Source: Ceratodon purpureus
Taxonomy: Eukaryota; Streptophyta; Bryopsida; Pseudoditrichales; Ditrichaceae
Assembly (NCBI GenBank): GCA_014871385.1
Contig: CM026426.1
Span: forward strand, 45,556,484-45,620,483
Direction: 5' to 3'
Length of the DNA stretch: 64,000 nucleotides
Shown: positions 11,744-24,599 of the stretch, one piece after another
Position numbering within the stretch: position 1 is the first letter of the stretch
Layout: the number at the start of each line of letters is the position of its first letter
Position numbers and translations under genes: made by a program
The notes under the pieces: model-generated
Told to the model about the DNA's origin: nothing
Databases searched by the model: none
What the model saw: the letters and a program-made list of their open reading frames with translations, nothing else

Positions 11744-11949
11744 AAGCAGTGGGGATCAGTCTTGCGTATTTGTGTAGTTTAGTTCTTACCCAAAAATCCT
11801 CACAGCTTGGAGTACCTTCGCAGCCATGGGTAACGACCCCTCTCAACTTTGCCATCGCCAATTTGCTTCTATTAAACACGAAAAAGAAAAGGAGAAAAAA
11901 AAACAAGAAATGGGTCTTTGTCTTACCTTGGAGCTCGTTACTCTCGGTG

Positions 11950-12200
11950 CGCGAAGACATGTAGCTCGCTGCCCCTTGCGGCACAGCTCCCTGCGCCTCA
12001 ACTCCCTAGGCCCAGAGCTCTCTTGTGCCCCAGCTCCTTGGGCCGCGACTCCCTCCTTGCGCCGCAGCTCCCTCCTTGCGCCGCAGCTACCTCCTTGGGC
12101 CCCGACTCCCTTCTTCGCCTCCCTGCAGCTCCGCGCCGCTCCCCCCTCGCACCCAGCCCTTGTTGTTGGCGTTCCCACTGATCTCACAAGAGCTCCACCC
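11950..12200. repeat. GC-rich low-complexity tract with imperfect short tandem repeats
   Basis: Repeated variants of GCGCCGCAGCTCCCTCCTT and related CTCCTTGGGCC words produce Ala/Pro/Arg-rich translations in several frames on both strands. I treat these as compositional and not coding. Confidence 0.6.
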
Positions 12201-13420
12201 CTCTCAGCGCGCAGCAGCTCCACCTGCTCCTCGTGCGGCACCTCCTCACTAGCGCCTTCCGCAGTAGCTTGTTGATGCCGCAGAGTCACCACGGCCCCAT
12301 ACTTCACGGCCCGCTCCTCCCGCTGCTGCTGCTTGCACCCAGAAATCATCACAGCCACGACTACCATAGCTCCGCCATGAGCTCTGCGCCTACCGTGTTC
12401 CTCAACGGCACGATGCTCCGTCACTCCCTAGTGACGATCCCCACGGCGCCCACGGCACTCCCTTGTCAGTGCAACTGGGAGGACGCTTGCTGGAAGCAAG
12501 AAGAAGATCAAAGAAGAGAGGCGGACCTGGAGGTGGAGTCAATGACATATCCAGTAGGAGAACAAGTAAGGTCAAAGACAGTTCCGGACAGCCCTTGTTG
12601 GAGTCAATCGCCTGCCACGTGGAGAAGCAGGCTTTAAGGGAGGTTGAGACCCTTAGACAACATTTATTAAGGATATCGTACGACGTTGGTTGGAACCTTA
12701 CATTAACCTTAATTGATAATTATTGCCACGGCCTTAGACCTCACTTCCCCATTTGTTGTAGATTCAAAAAAAATTGGCATAGAAATGAAAATGAAAATTT
12801 AAGAGTGAGTAACATATATGATTACTAAGACACATTCATTGAATTCATTATTAAGGAGAGTAATTATCCCTCAGATTGGGCTTTCTAGTGAAATAACCAG
12901 AAAATAGGTTTAGGAGTGAACCATGGTCGAGCCTATATAAATTAAAACATTGTTGACACCCAAAAAAGTCCCAAAGATTTGGCCAATCTATTTGTAGATG
13001 GCTGTTGTAGAATAAACCCATAAAACATGTTTAGGGGATAAGCATGGTCCACTCCAACTAAATGAAAACATTGTTGGCAGCCACATTCTATATGTCCATA
13101 TAGTAAGTTTACAATGTATTGCACTCAATTCACTCGGTCGTTGCTAGCGTCACCACAGCCCACGTTGTTGCCAGCGTCCTCACCGTTGGTGGAGTTGCGA
13201 CCTTCCTCAGGATCCACGTTGTTGCCACCTTCGTGGAGGTCCTCTTCGTTGGCAGAATCAGATGCTTGTCCACTATTGGCTCCACCACCTCCAACGGTGT
13301 TATCACACACCCAAGCGCTGCCGACACGCCGTCGCCATGACCGCCAATTCTCCAAAGCCCTGGCAGCATTTGATCGATGCCACTATTCTCGCCTTCTACG
13401 TGTGGCCTTCAATCTTGCCT
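12201..13420. other. Stretch without supportable gene
   Basis: Mixed GC-rich (12.2-12.65 kb, 13.11-13.38 kb) and AT-rich (12.65-13.1 kb) sequence. Open frames here are short and overlap on both strands without motifs. Two similar ~60-bp segments near 12890-12950 and 13010-13080 share CCA-TGGTC and AAACATTGTTG words. Confidence 0.35.
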
Positions 13421-13422
13421 CA

Positions 13423-16170
13423 TCAACCGGGGTATTGAGAACCCTGGTGCACTCTACTTTCTTGTGATACCGGTGCTATATATTTCGGTACCAATGCTAG
13501 AATTGTTGCTAAATAACACTGGTGCACTCTTTGCCACCATACCCTGGCAACTCCATACGGCCAAACTACTGTATACGTCCACAAACCAACTGCCATGCCT
13601 GACAAGTACATGCTGTCAACAACCACTCCAAGGTTAGTCCCGGATTGAGAATTGAAGAAAGTAAGGTCAGCCATCAAACCCTTATTCATCTCAAACACCG
13701 TATATAGAACTCATCATGTAGTGGGAAACATCCTCCTCTCCAAAGACCTCCAAAAAATCTTCTTCCCCACGTTTCTATCTTCCCTCTGAACTGGAGTCGT
13801 TGTTCTGCTATCAACACCAAACCGCTGAAATATGGTAGAACCTCTTCAAAGGCTTGCCACATAGGAGCCCTCGCCCTACGATGTGCACCACCGCCACTAT
13901 TATTGCTCTCTGCTTGACATATGTCTTTCTAGACCTTGTCGTTGCCTGACCAAACGCTTGGTTTAAATAGTCCGCTGGCAACAACCCCACTGAAAGATGG
14001 TTTTTGTGGCACATTCCCTGTGCTGCCACTCACTTTCGGATCCTTTCTGATCTCATCGTTGCCACCGTGAGCCCCGATAGCTGACAAGGACTTCTCCATT
14101 TGCTCTATTGCTATAGCCCTCAGTCTTTGATCTTCTATGTTCCAGACATAAACGATGTGTTGATGCATAATCTTCTGTGCTAATCAAACTAGGGCATGGA
14201 GTGTACAAATTTGCACTCTGTGCAAGGGAATTGACAAGATAGGCCGCCACCTTGTATGTGCAAGCATGTCACAAGATTCAGGCGCCACAGAGTTGGCAAA
14301 CAGTCCCCCCACCCAATTCGGTTTCCCACGTTTTCTGATGGCAGCACTCGCCTGGCTTGTTGTCCCTACGGTACGCTTAGCCCTCTTCTGCTCGCAGTAT
14401 ATGCAGTTCATTGCACACAACGGCCCTGACTGAAGCTCGTACATACACTTGATCGTCTTCATGTCCGCAGCAAGATGCCAATCCACATGAAATTCTCCAA
14501 CTTCAGGGACCGTGAGTTTCTCGCCACCGGACTGTGGTGCAATCACTAAGGGAAATTTGGATTTCCCAAATATCCACGAGAGAACTTCATAGGACTCTTT
14601 TTCCACTTGATAGATTGCCATTGGCTAGATTTCCTGCTCCGACTGGACTGAGAAAAATAGGGCATGGGTCCTGTGAATGTCTGTGTTGAGTGCCCGTAGA
14701 TTGCGACTGGCAAGAAATTTGAATTGTTGTCCCTACCGTACGCTTAGAGTGATGCTGACACGTTCAAATTTCCGAGATTGCGAATGGCAAGAAATTTGAA
14801 CGTGTTAGCAAACTCTGAAAACAACTGCCCAAGGTGATTACGTTACCTTCTTTCGTGATGTCGTAGAAGATCACCATGCTTCTTTGGACCACCTTACAGT
14901 CTGTGGAAAGGGAATTCTTCTCAGTCAAAACGACTTCCTTTACCATGTCCTCGGACTTCATGTTCTTCTAAGAACTTGTTGGCAGCGTAAGTCGTCCTTC
15001 AGCAGGGTAGTATTCGCCAATATACTGTGGCAAGTTTGCGATTAACTCCAGCTGAAGCAGTTTCACATGATAGGGGCTCGGCAAAATACTCCCGGAGACT
15101 CCTTTATTCAGACCAGCAATGGGAGCCTTCACAGCTTTGTAGATAGCATCATATCTCCGATGGGAAACCCCTGCCTGGTCGCAACCAGCAAGAATTTTGT
15201 GCGGTCCAATACTCTTACTAATTGATTTAAGCACATTGTTTGCAATCTTTGCCTCAACATGTGCCATTACAGGCTTAGAAGTGAGGGCTACGCCTTCATT
15301 CTTGACAAAATTTGAGCCAGTGCTACTGCGATTCTATTTTGGGACTCCTTATTGCCCCACATGCGTTGACCGTGTTGCTCCACCCAGTTTTTGTAGACAG
15401 CAGACTACACCACCTCATGTTGCAACACAGCCCGCACAAGCTTCACTCTTGCTTTTGTTCCACTCGTACCAAGTTTCAACACGTGAATCCCTCTAAGAGC
15501 CCGAGCCCTATGTTGCATGTCCATGGGGGTGTCCTTCTCGAAGCTGGCCCTCCACTGGCAGCGGTCAACGTCTTCTTCAAGACCGCGCACATGGCACTCC
15601 AATTGCTCCACCCTTTGGGCATGGCAATTACGGACAGCCTGTAATTCAGCCAGCAAATCCATGCATGTCTTCTCTAACTCAAGGCAACACATTCTCTCCA
15701 GTTGGACATCTTTGGCTGCCCTTGAGTTGCTGGCCAAAGCTTCGCCTCTAAGCTGAAGCACTTCTTTGCTCAACTTTGTCAACTGGATCCACGTCTCCTC
15801 CTGTGTAGGACCATGTACACAATGATACAGCAGCTTGTATGTATACCCGTGGAGACCCTGCTCTCCATGACATATGAATTTAATGAACTCTTTTAGCGAT
15901 TTAATTGGAGGTGGCTTCCCTGTCACTGGATCAACAGGGTAAATGTCTCCATAAATCCACAAGTCAATGTTCGTGTCTCCAAGCAACCTCTGTGTTGGAA
16001 ACAAGCTTCTCATGCACAGCTCCACTTGTTTTGAACCTCAAATGATGACCGGGGCATAGCGTGCGTCCAGTGAAACTTGGGGAATGTACTGAGTGCTTTG
16101 TGCAGCCCTTGCTGCCATCGTGAACTTAATAAATGGTAGACTTGATTGAATCTCCATTGGGCAACTTAGT
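13423..16170 (-). pseudogene. 'Gene A': large unrecognised mobile-type family member, broken
   Basis: Coherent protein-like sequence runs from about 16170 to 13423 with several stops and shifts. Its parts: an N-terminal block with RSLFPTQRLLGDTNIDLWIY and HGEQGLHGYTYKLLYHCVHG; a coiled coil with VEQLECHV (15660-15560); a block with GVSHRRYDAIYKAVKAP and LPQYIGEYYPAEGRL (15267-14968). Then follows a block with HVDWHLAADMKTIKCMYELQ and NCIYCEQKR (14621-14184). The 'D(L/M)K...C-x2-C' layout is reminiscent of insertion domains of large eukaryotic transposases, but this is weak. A TGA near 16041 is CGA in the second copy (51105-53037). I do not recognise the family. Confidence 0.5.
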
Positions 16171-16189
16171 GATTTGCAGGTAATCGACA

Positions 16190-16990
16190 GAACTTGTTAT
16201 GATTTTGGGATAATTATTGTTGGACGACTAAATTCACAATCACAAATACTTCTAACATAATTCGATAGACCACGGCATCTACGCATTCGACCACGAAACC
16301 TGCTTTGCCCTATACCGTTGTGGCAGCAAGGCCTAATGGCACCAAAATTTAAATTGCTCTAAAACCCATAAGCCTAGAAACACTCCACAAAGGTTTATCG
16401 TGGCAACTCACCTTCCCTTCAAGTACATCAATTTGCATCTCTTCGATGAAGCCAATGTTGCTGACAAAGAACGACCCTTCACTGCCGTCGCTATCAGCGA
16501 ACGCGAGAAAGAAGTTAATCTGAAACTCAATTTTGCTCCACCGATCTGGGGTGCCATCGTCACTCAGAATCTTTGGAGCAAATCACATACAATACTACGT
16601 GCCACAATGCCATAAACGAATTGCTTGAAGTAGAACGGGGCGCTTCGTTTTCTTGGTGCTGAACGGCGTAGAGTCGGTGGCGCCATCACACCTAAACCGT
16701 TGTGGCAACAAATCGAAGAAACCATGGATCGAGGCATCGGATCGAGGGAGTTTATTATTTGCAGAGTAGTAAATTCCACTCCTTGGCATTCAACGAACAC
16801 CGTTGACACCTTGGCGCCAACGAGGCAAAACCCGGCCAGGCAGCTCCCTTCCGAAATTTGTCAGGCAGCTGCGGGCAGTGTTTCCTCCTCTTGCTTACAG
16901 CTGCAGAGGGGTTTTTGGGCAGGAAGCTCACCTAATCCAGGCTGTCTTACAAGGCCCCTTGGAGACCCCAGATTTCCCCTAATGTAAGGA
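16190..16990. repeat. Long inverted repeat, left arm
   Basis: Diverged inverted copy of 19510-20290. Matching landmarks in order: GTGATTGTGAATTT near 16240; GGTGAGTTGCCAC (complement) near 16405; the MAPP exon block; CTTCCGAAATTTGTCAGGCA near 16850; AGCTCACCTAAT near 16927; and AAGGCCCCTTGGAGACC near 16950. The similarity is clear by eye but interrupted by indels. Confidence 0.6.
16565..16809 (-). pseudogene. Upstream exon-like block of gene A type
   Basis: An 81-codon frame with VMAPPTLRRSAPRKRSAPF and a following VARSIVCDLLQRF. A related block in opposite orientation lies at 19764-19973 (MAPPALPRLTPRKCSAQF, RTIQCDLLKRF). Because both copies keep this frame it may be a genuine first exon or leader of the family. 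It forms part of the long inverted repeat. Confidence 0.35.
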
Positions 16991-18320
16991 ATGTGCGTGC
17001 AGTGGTTACTCACAGGAATAGTGAGGACAATTAGGGCGATGACCGACCCGCGTAGGAAGAGTGGAAAGGCGTCAGTAATAGAGGAGATTACGCCTTTGAA
17101 AGTTCAAACGGTTCAGCGGCAATTCCCTATGGAAGATGAGAGAAATAAGCTCTAGACGTCGCTGCAGATAATGGGATGCATGGAGGTCTTGGATAAACCA
17201 TGGGGGTGGGCGGATCCAAAACCGGCGTTGGAGATGCTACACAAGGACAACGGTGGGACGAAACAAACCGGGGCCATCCGGATAAGCAGATGATAAATCA
17301 CTGGAGGATTGCCTACGGTTTCTGGCTGCGTGAAATTTTGACAACCAAGAAGCACAATGAGTTCTTGAACAATGTGTTTACCTAGCATGGTGATTCAAAG
17401 GAAGGATGGACACTAAAAGTCTTCCAGGACCCGACTGCCCCTTTGATAATCAAGTTTCTTAATACGACTTAGAGGGCGGACAAACTTTTGAATCTCTTGG
17501 CATAACAACGCCAAAGCCGAGTAATAGAGTTACGAAAGTAACCCTAGTAAGTTTATAGAGTATTTGTAGTGAAGGTGTGAGAGACTCTAGCAACTTCAAT
17601 ATGTGGCAGCAACAACTTCTACAATAGATTAATGAACCGATACTAAGATAAAACACATGTCTTACCTCTCCTCCTTTTATCGAATAAAAAATATCGTAAA
17701 CAAAAGAAATCAAAAAATATGTCCTATCCACCACTATTGCATTCATTAAACTTATTGAATAGGAAAAGAAAAAGCATAAATCTCACATTTTCTCCTTCCA
17801 TTATTGAAGTTTCTTACATGAGTGAATACAATATGTGACTCATGTCCAAGCCTTAAATTAAAGAATTAAACAGGTATTGAAGGGAAGGAGGCATCTGTCA
17901 CACCCTCGAGCTTTCACAAAAATGTGAACAAAAGTTAAGATTGGGGAAGGCATTGTCACATTCTTGGGCTTTCACTAAAGTATCAACTAAAGTTAAGAGG
18001 AAGGAGGCATATGTCACACCCCTGAGCTTGAATTGAATTATTGAATCAAAGCTAAATGAAGCAAGTATATATCACACCACCGGGCGATAATTAAAGAAAA
18101 GATTTTAAATCATTGCAGGAGACATATGTCTGACGTCTAAGCTTTTATTGAAGAATTGAATAAATCTAAAGAAATCATCTATCTCACAATCTATTTTTCA
18201 CAAAACAATTAAATGGAATTTGTGATCAATTGTTGTTAGGTTAAATTAAAAAATTCTTATTATATGTTTCATTTGAATCTCACATTCAATGTTTGGTTTT
18301 ATTTTTTGATGTAACAGAGT
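16991..18320. other. Stretch inside the inverted repeat without recognisable gene
   Basis: Open frames are short. From about 17880 to 18170 there are four imperfect copies of a ~60-bp unit containing GTCACA(C/T)-CC-GAGCTTT and AAAGTTAAGA-like words (TGTCACACCCTCGAGCTTTC and variants). This is a weak tandem repeat. Confidence 0.4.
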
Positions 18321-18326
18321 ATTCTA

Positions 18327-19350
18327 TGAAGTTTTAAATAACTCTATGAAACTAGATATCAAATGGGGATGGAACAATGTTGATGTTGGCATTCCTTCAT
18401 TTCAAGGATTAACTAACGATACAAATAGTCACTTTGAGCACATACAATTACTAATTTAACAAAGAAAAAACTAGTATTTATAATTAGGTCATTCTTCAGT
18501 ACATTTATGGTAACACAATTGATGAATGAAGCAAAAGGCAATATGAGTGTCAATGATATGTTAAATGATAAGCCCCTTTCTACGGATGATCAATTGGTTT
18601 GTATTCAAGGACTCATCATTCCAAGGACCCCTATTCATGAATGGCATCTTCAAACTATGGAAGATTGCTTTTATAGGTGTATAAAATGGCCTCAGTTTCA
18701 AATCAAGGATCACCCTATACCTATCCATCTAAATGTACCATCAGCAGCAACTGTTGCGAAAGGCATTTCAACAACTTTGAGAAAGAGTCAAAGCTCACAT
18801 GGTTCTTGGCAATCATTGTTAGATCTTTCATTGGAAGAATTACCAACTCTTTATCCTTGATGTGCATAAATACACAATATTTGCTAGCAAAGAAAACCAA
18901 AAGGCCCTCGCATGAGAGGATTATTAAAATCAAACAAAGTGACTTTACTTGCATTACAAAAAACAAAAGCCAAAAAAAATTTGTGTCCAAAAGTTTTTAA
19001 TGCTTATAATATTTTATCACTACGATATCAGGCATTGAGCATGACAAAGTATAACGACAAAGCACAACGGATTCTAAATTGTCTTTATAGCTTGATAGTT
19101 TTATCTTCAAGTACACAATTTAAAATTAAATTTGAAGCAAAGGTGGTCAAAGATATGGTGTGTGATGCTTGTTTTGCTAATGCAAGTGGAATTGCTTTAC
19201 AAGATCAAACAAGATAATGTCAAATATTTGAGATCAAAATGTTGTCAATGTTTCTCATGAAAACATTGGAAGAAAGGATGGAACAAACTCATATGAGCAT
19301 GAGTCGATTTGTATTTGAGTCATATATTCAATTTTTTAGAGAGCCTTGAC
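18327..19350 (+). pseudogene. Unrecognised broken gene between the inverted repeats
   Basis: Protein-like sequence begins near 18327 (MKLDIKWGWNNVDVGI) and is interrupted. An open frame at 18507-18860 follows, with LSTDDQLVCIQGLIIPR. Two frame changes (near 18855 and 18912) link it to a further block, KSNKVTLLALQKTKAKK to ANASGIALQDQTR, ending near 19216. Another fragment reaches about 19350. The composition is that of an ordinary soluble protein, with Lys-rich helices. I do not recognise the family; its position between large inverted repeats suggests mobile origin. Confidence 0.35.
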
Positions 19351-19509
19351 CTCGTCAAAATACAATCCAAAAGTCTGATGGATTGAGTGTTGGAGTGCTT
19401 TGCCTACCCAATAATGTGCGCCGCCAAATTTGTATCAAACAAAGATATGAAGGCTTTAATGACTCTAGAATACTAAGGATGATGTTTTCAGTATTATTAT
19501 AAATCATTC

Positions 19510-20290
19510 AAAAAAAGTTAAGGTCTCCAAAAGGCCTTGTAAGACAACCCGAATTAGGTGAGCTTCTTGCACAAACACCCCTCTGCTGGTGTCAGCATGG
19601 GTAGAGAACGCTGCCCGCAAATGCCTGTCTGGGTTCGAAAGGGAGCTGCGTGGCTGGATTTTTCCTTGTTGGCGTTGACGTATTGACGATATTCGGTGAG
19701 CGCCGATAGAGTAGAATTTATTGCTGTGAGAATGATAAACTCCCTTGATCCTTACCTCGATCCATGGTTTCTTTGATCTGTTGCCACAACGGTTTAGGCA
19801 TTATGGCGCCACCGGCTCTACCCCGGTTAACACCAAGAAAATGCAGTGCGCAATTCTACTTCCCACAATTCAATTATGCCACAATGACACGCACAATTCA
19901 ATGTGATCTCCTCAAAAGATTCCAAATGACGATAGCGCCCCTGATTGGTGGTGCGAAATCGAATTTCGAATAAACTTGGGATTGGTGTCTGCTGGCAGCA
20001 ATGGCTCTGAAGGCTTATTCTAAGTCGCCAACATTGGCTTCATCAAGGAGATTTAAATTGATGTACTTGACCGGAAGGTGAGTTGCCACAATGAACCTGT
20101 GTGAGGTATTTGTAGGTTAATGGGTTTGAGGAATTTGAAATTCAATGCCATCAAACCTTGCTGCAAAAACGGTTTCTAACAAAGTAGGTTTCCAGGCTAA
20201 AGGTGTTGCCCATGTTCCACCAAACTATATTAGAAGTAGTTGTGATTGTGAATTTGGTCGTCCAATAACAACAATTAATACCATTTTTGA
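19510..20290. repeat. Long inverted repeat, right arm
   Basis: Inverted partner of 16190-16990. It carries GGTCTCCAAAAGGCCTTG, AATTAGGTGAGCTTCTTG, the MAPP block on the plus strand (19764-19973), GGTGAGTTGCCACAATGAACC and GTTGTGATTGTGAATTTGG in mirrored order. About 2.5 kb separates the arms. Confidence 0.6.
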
Positions 20291-20690
20291 CATTTTGGGA
20301 GATTCAAAATCTCCCAAATCAATGCATATGCTACAATCAAGGTAAAGTAGGCTCCAAGGTTAATCCTTGGCAAGAGACGAGCTGAATTAGGAATTTCCAT
20401 TAAATTGGGAGATGATCATGCAGCAATAACAGGGAATGAAAGCATTGGATGACTCAAGCAAACTTATATTAGATATATATGAGAAAATACAATTTAGGTC
20501 TAACCAACATGAATGTTCTATATGTCAACGGCCCTATCTGATCTAAAGAACCGTTCTGGTTGACTCGACAAACATTGTTGCCTATAGTCTGGTACAGATG
20601 ATATAGAATCAATGGACATAAGGAATTAAGTATAGTTGCCTCCCAACAACTATAAGTGATCTGCTAGAATTCAAAACTCCTACACTATCA
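20291..20690. other. Short spacer
   Basis: AT-rich sequence between the right inverted-repeat arm and the 3' end of the DUF7869-like gene. No feature is supported. Confidence 0.4.
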
Positions 20691-20699
20691 ACTTCAATG

Positions 20700-23577
20700 C
20701 TATTTGTCTATCCCTAATTCCAAGGAAAAAAATCTCTCCAAGGAGGCCTTTATAAATTCCACTTTTTTCTGTGGTCTCTTCAATGTTGGATCCTTACCGC
20801 GTCCCCGTACTTTCTCATCTCTCTTCACTTCTTATTTCCAAGCTGTGAGGACTGCATCGGTACTTTGCCACGATTCGGGCACATCCTTCTCTACTGTCCA
20901 ACGTAGTCTTCCATCTACATCTCAGCTGGTATAAAATTTCAAAACATCTTCCTCTCGGGAAATTGGACGGTAGTACTCTACATGGATTGTGTCCAAGAGG
21001 TCCGGGTTTGAATTAGGATCAGTTAAGGCCCATGCAAGCTTAAAAGAACAGACATCTGCATCGCACGGTTGTAATGCTAAGAAGTACCTTGCAAAAAGGT
21101 CTTGGGCAACACGGAATGAAGGTCTTGGGGATTCCGTTTGTGACCAACAAAATCATCTTCTGCGAACTCTTCGCGCAAAGTTCCATCTTCCTGAAACTCA
21201 TCTTCAACAAAATGGGCAAGTTGTGTAGACGGCCAAAAGTTGTGCTGCAAAGCAAGAAGTGTATCAAAAGGGATGGCAAGAGCCTCTTTATCATCGTTCC
21301 AGTAGTATGAGAGGGGCTCATAGATTCTTCTAGACTCGGTTGACTCAGAAGACAGTCTCTCCAAATGATCTACAAAACTCGACAACTCCTTAACAACATG
21401 AGGTAGGTGCCGCATCTTAGGAGGCGCCACAGCACCAAGAAAACCACGAAGCCATGAAGATTGACCTTCTTAATCCCCCTTCTATATCTTAATGCCACAT
21501 CCATTTCCTTTTGGCATCAAATCGTCGTTGTGACGAAAAATCTTATACTTCATGACGGGGCATCTAGTAGAATCAACATAGAACTTGAGCTCATGAGCTT
21601 TCGTATGACCCATTTATGTCTTGTCGTCGTCCAACATCCAAACCGCGATGAATTTTTTGAAGTCTGGGACCTCCTGAATGAGATGAAGAATTGTTGGAAC
21701 AGTGTCATTCTTCATGAAGGACTTCATGAGTAGAGGAACTGTGGGGAAGTCCTCCCTCCGTAGAGCCATGCTCCAACGTCCAAAGAGAGCATCAGTATCG
21801 TCATAAGTATGACCGTCGAGCATGAAGTTCACATACACTTCGCGAAACAACCGCTTCGCGACTGATAGGGACCAAAAAAAAACAAATCCATTTTTGTTAT
21901 CGCTGACAGCATTATCCATTTGGACGTTAAGAATGGAAGGCAATGGTTTTGCTTAAACAAGAACCTTTGGGGGAGACCCAAGAGGATTGAAGCACGTCTC
22001 TGACCTATGCAATGGTGCGGCACACAAAGGGTGAGAAGGGTTTTCTTAAAAGAGTTCATTGGAGGTGGACTTAGGGGGGGATTTGAGATCGCGAAGGAGC
22101 TTTGCGAACGATCCAACCGTGTACTGAGGGTCATGGAGGTAAATGTCAAGGCTATAATGGGCATAACGCTAGTCCACATGCCCATGAGCAAGCATTCCCG
22201 TGACCACAAGAGGAAGCTACATGAGACCGTCTAAGTGTTTAACCTTGTGAAATATTGTCTGCAAAGCCGTCTTAGAGTGGTCCATTTTATCATGCATAAT
22301 TGTGAGAACTTCATGCAGAGTGGCCTTTGACCAAAATCAATTTAGATAGTACAAGTCTCAATGCGCCATGGCAGAGTCCATGTGCAGCCTCATTTTCTTG
22401 GACCATAACAAAGATGCTTGAGAGCCACTTGAGGTCAACTTCTTCTTGGACTAGAACTCATCACATTTTGAGCAACAAGCAAAGTTGTCTCCTGCTTATT
22501 TAGCGTAATATTCTAGATAGCTAAGCCTTCTATTCTTGCTCAAGTTTGAAGCAAACATAGGAGGCAATCCACAATCCGCTAGATGTTCATCGTGGATCGG
22601 AATCTGTTCCTTCCATGTGAAACAAGATGAAAGAACTTTGGCAACAAATGTCTCCCTTGTAGGAAGGACACGGCTTTTGTGAGGCATGTGGTCGACATGC
22701 CTCTCAAGAATGGCACCTAGGATTGCAGTTGCTACAACGGTGTGATTTCTCGGTTTTCGTTGATTAGCGTTACAATGGAATTGAGCTACGAATTCAGCAA
22801 CAACATACTTTGCATTTTGATAGAATGTACTAGAACTAACAATCATGATCTTCATCCACGCAAAGCGGCAAACTTCTATATCCTCCAGAGTCACCGCACT
22901 CCTCCCCGCGGTATTTTGTGTATCTGTCTATGGACGTCTCGTTTGATATGGTTTCAAAACTACACGGTGGTTTTGTCATACATATGAGACCGCAAAGTAG
23001 AGATTTCATCTCTAGGAAAGTGTTGGACGCAATGCTGATCACAACATGTATATGATGCTACAGAGTTAATTGACGGTTGAGTCATGAGATATTGAGCGTT
23101 ACGTGAAATTGGAGGTGGCGTTTTTCTAGAGGAGTTGTCAAAGGATCATGCAGGATCACCAACGGATCAGTTACGCTCGGCAACACAACGGTTATAAACA
23201 TCATGTTCACTATGGTGTTGCACACTAACTCCATCATGATAGACGTGGCTGATTGGCTACGTCTTGAATGAGTACCTCCAGTCATTCTTTGACTCCTCTT
23301 TGATCAACGATCGTGAAAACTGGACGACTACAACAGAATCACCAAGGAGACCAACCGAGTCACTTACCAACTTAGACCTAGGGTTCTAGATCAAGCCCTT
23401 TGCTAATGGGATATTGTTGCTACTGTAAATCGCAACAGTCCTGTTAAGCCATAATCTTGAGAGAACCACCTCAAAGTTGGGAAGGTCTAGGTTGATTGGA
23501 GCTTCAATTGATACCTTGTCGTCTAAGGAGTAATCCATGATAGTTGACATTGAACAATTACAAATTTGTAAGTACAA
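20700..23577 (-). pseudogene. DUF7869-like, transposase-type gene, apparently intronless, lightly broken
   Basis: Near-continuous protein-like sequence runs from ATG 23577 (or 23541) to TAG at 20700-20702, with a few stops and at least two frame changes. Blocks in order: 23577-23386; about 23130-22950 (CCDQHCVQHFPRDEISTLRS); 22894-22496; 21943-21614; 21430-21077; and a basic tail (KRPQKKVEFIKASLERFFS). The block at 21943-21614 has QMDNAVSDNKN and LDGHTYDDTDALFGRWS. Such 'QLDN...(E/D)NKN' and 'GHTHDD.D..F' motifs mark the DUF7869 family, often found in repetitive plant and algal genes and possibly an RNase-H-fold transposase core. The 22894, 21943 and 21430 blocks share one frame. A palindrome cluster lies just upstream. 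Confidence 0.6.
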
Positions 23578-23746
23578 ATGTCAGTATTTAATTAACTTGA
23601 TCTAGAAGGTGAGCGGAAAAGAGGAGAGTCATAATCAAATGAAGTGGCTAAGTAAGTAGCTTAGCGCAAAGAGAAACATTAGAAGATTTTAAGCGTTATT
23701 CCAGTGAAACACATATGTAGAATAATATCCCGAGAATTAGCGCTAA

Positions 23747-23907
23747 TGCAGTTTAGACTGAGTCGACCTAAACCGTTACAATAATCAGAGGAGGTTTATC
23801 CCAACTCAAGCTAAACTGCATGTAATGAGCTAATGTAATTTAACTCGGATCAACCTAACTGCATTACACTGATTACATGGAGTTTAGCTCAAGTCGAGCT
23901 AAATTGT
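23747..23907. repeat. Cluster of four ~27-bp palindromes upstream of the DUF7869-like gene
   Basis: Variants at 23747-23775, 23793-23820, 23836-23865 and 23880-23907 of a palindrome with arms CAGTTTAGCTCRA and TYGAGCTAAACTG. The last copy, GTTTAGCTCAAGTCGAGC, is close to consensus. They lie about 170-330 bp upstream of the ATG at 23577. The same element recurs at 42.6-47.9 kb. Confidence 0.75.
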
Positions 23908-24534
23908 CTTCCGCAAAATGCGCCGGTATTATCGCTCACAACATTCTCTAAAATTTTTAGATTGAGAAGAAGCCAACGCCCTCGTCGATTTGATGTTTTG
24001 GAACTGCTAACAATCAGAGGTTAGATTGTCTTGTGATACACCGAGCATGTACAACAATCGCAAACAATGGACAACCCAAAAACAATCATTCGTGTTGATG
24101 TTCGAAGTAAATTGAAGAGAAGACTTATGTGAGAGACGGCACAATATAACTTCCGCACAGAAAACAACGAGCTCCAAGAAAACACTAGGAGCTACCACAC
24201 GAGCGAAAAGCAAGAGAGAAGATAAACGACTTCAAGCAGCGACGGTTCTCGAGGTTTTCTTCTAACATGTGACTTTTATTCGAGGCTCCTATTTTGAAGC
24301 TAGACGTGAATAACACCGGACCAGTCCCCCTTCAACATTATACGGTGAGGGAGAGCACGGAAATTCTAGCTTGTCCTAAATCTTGGCACTTTTATCCAGA
24401 TGTTGATACGAGATATTTAGTTGATTAATTATTTCAAATGGGTAGGGTCAGAAATGTCATAGCGTCAGACATAAAATTCACTTTTAGCCCGGAACTTATC
24501 CTGTTCTTTCAAGAATCAGGGTTCAAGGTTCAAG

Positions 24535-24562
24535 TTTTAGGGTTTAGGGTTTAGGGTTTAGG
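24535..24562 (+). repeat. Interstitial telomere-type repeat
   Basis: Just over three units of TTTAGGG in tandem, bordered by degenerate units (TTCAAGG, TTCAGGG). This is the plant telomere motif; so short an array is common inside plant chromosomes. Confidence 0.8.
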
Positions 24563-24599
24563 ATTCAGGGTATTGGATTTTTAAGAATATATAATGTAA

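Noticed and set aside
11843..12424. 193-codon minus-strand ORF and overlapping plus-strand Ala/Pro-rich ORFs
   Set aside because: All derive from the GC-rich short-repeat tract; composition differs by frame and no conserved motif is present.
17200..17385. 61-codon plus-strand ORF
   Set aside because: Short, without motif or family resemblance, and overlapped by an equally long minus-strand frame.
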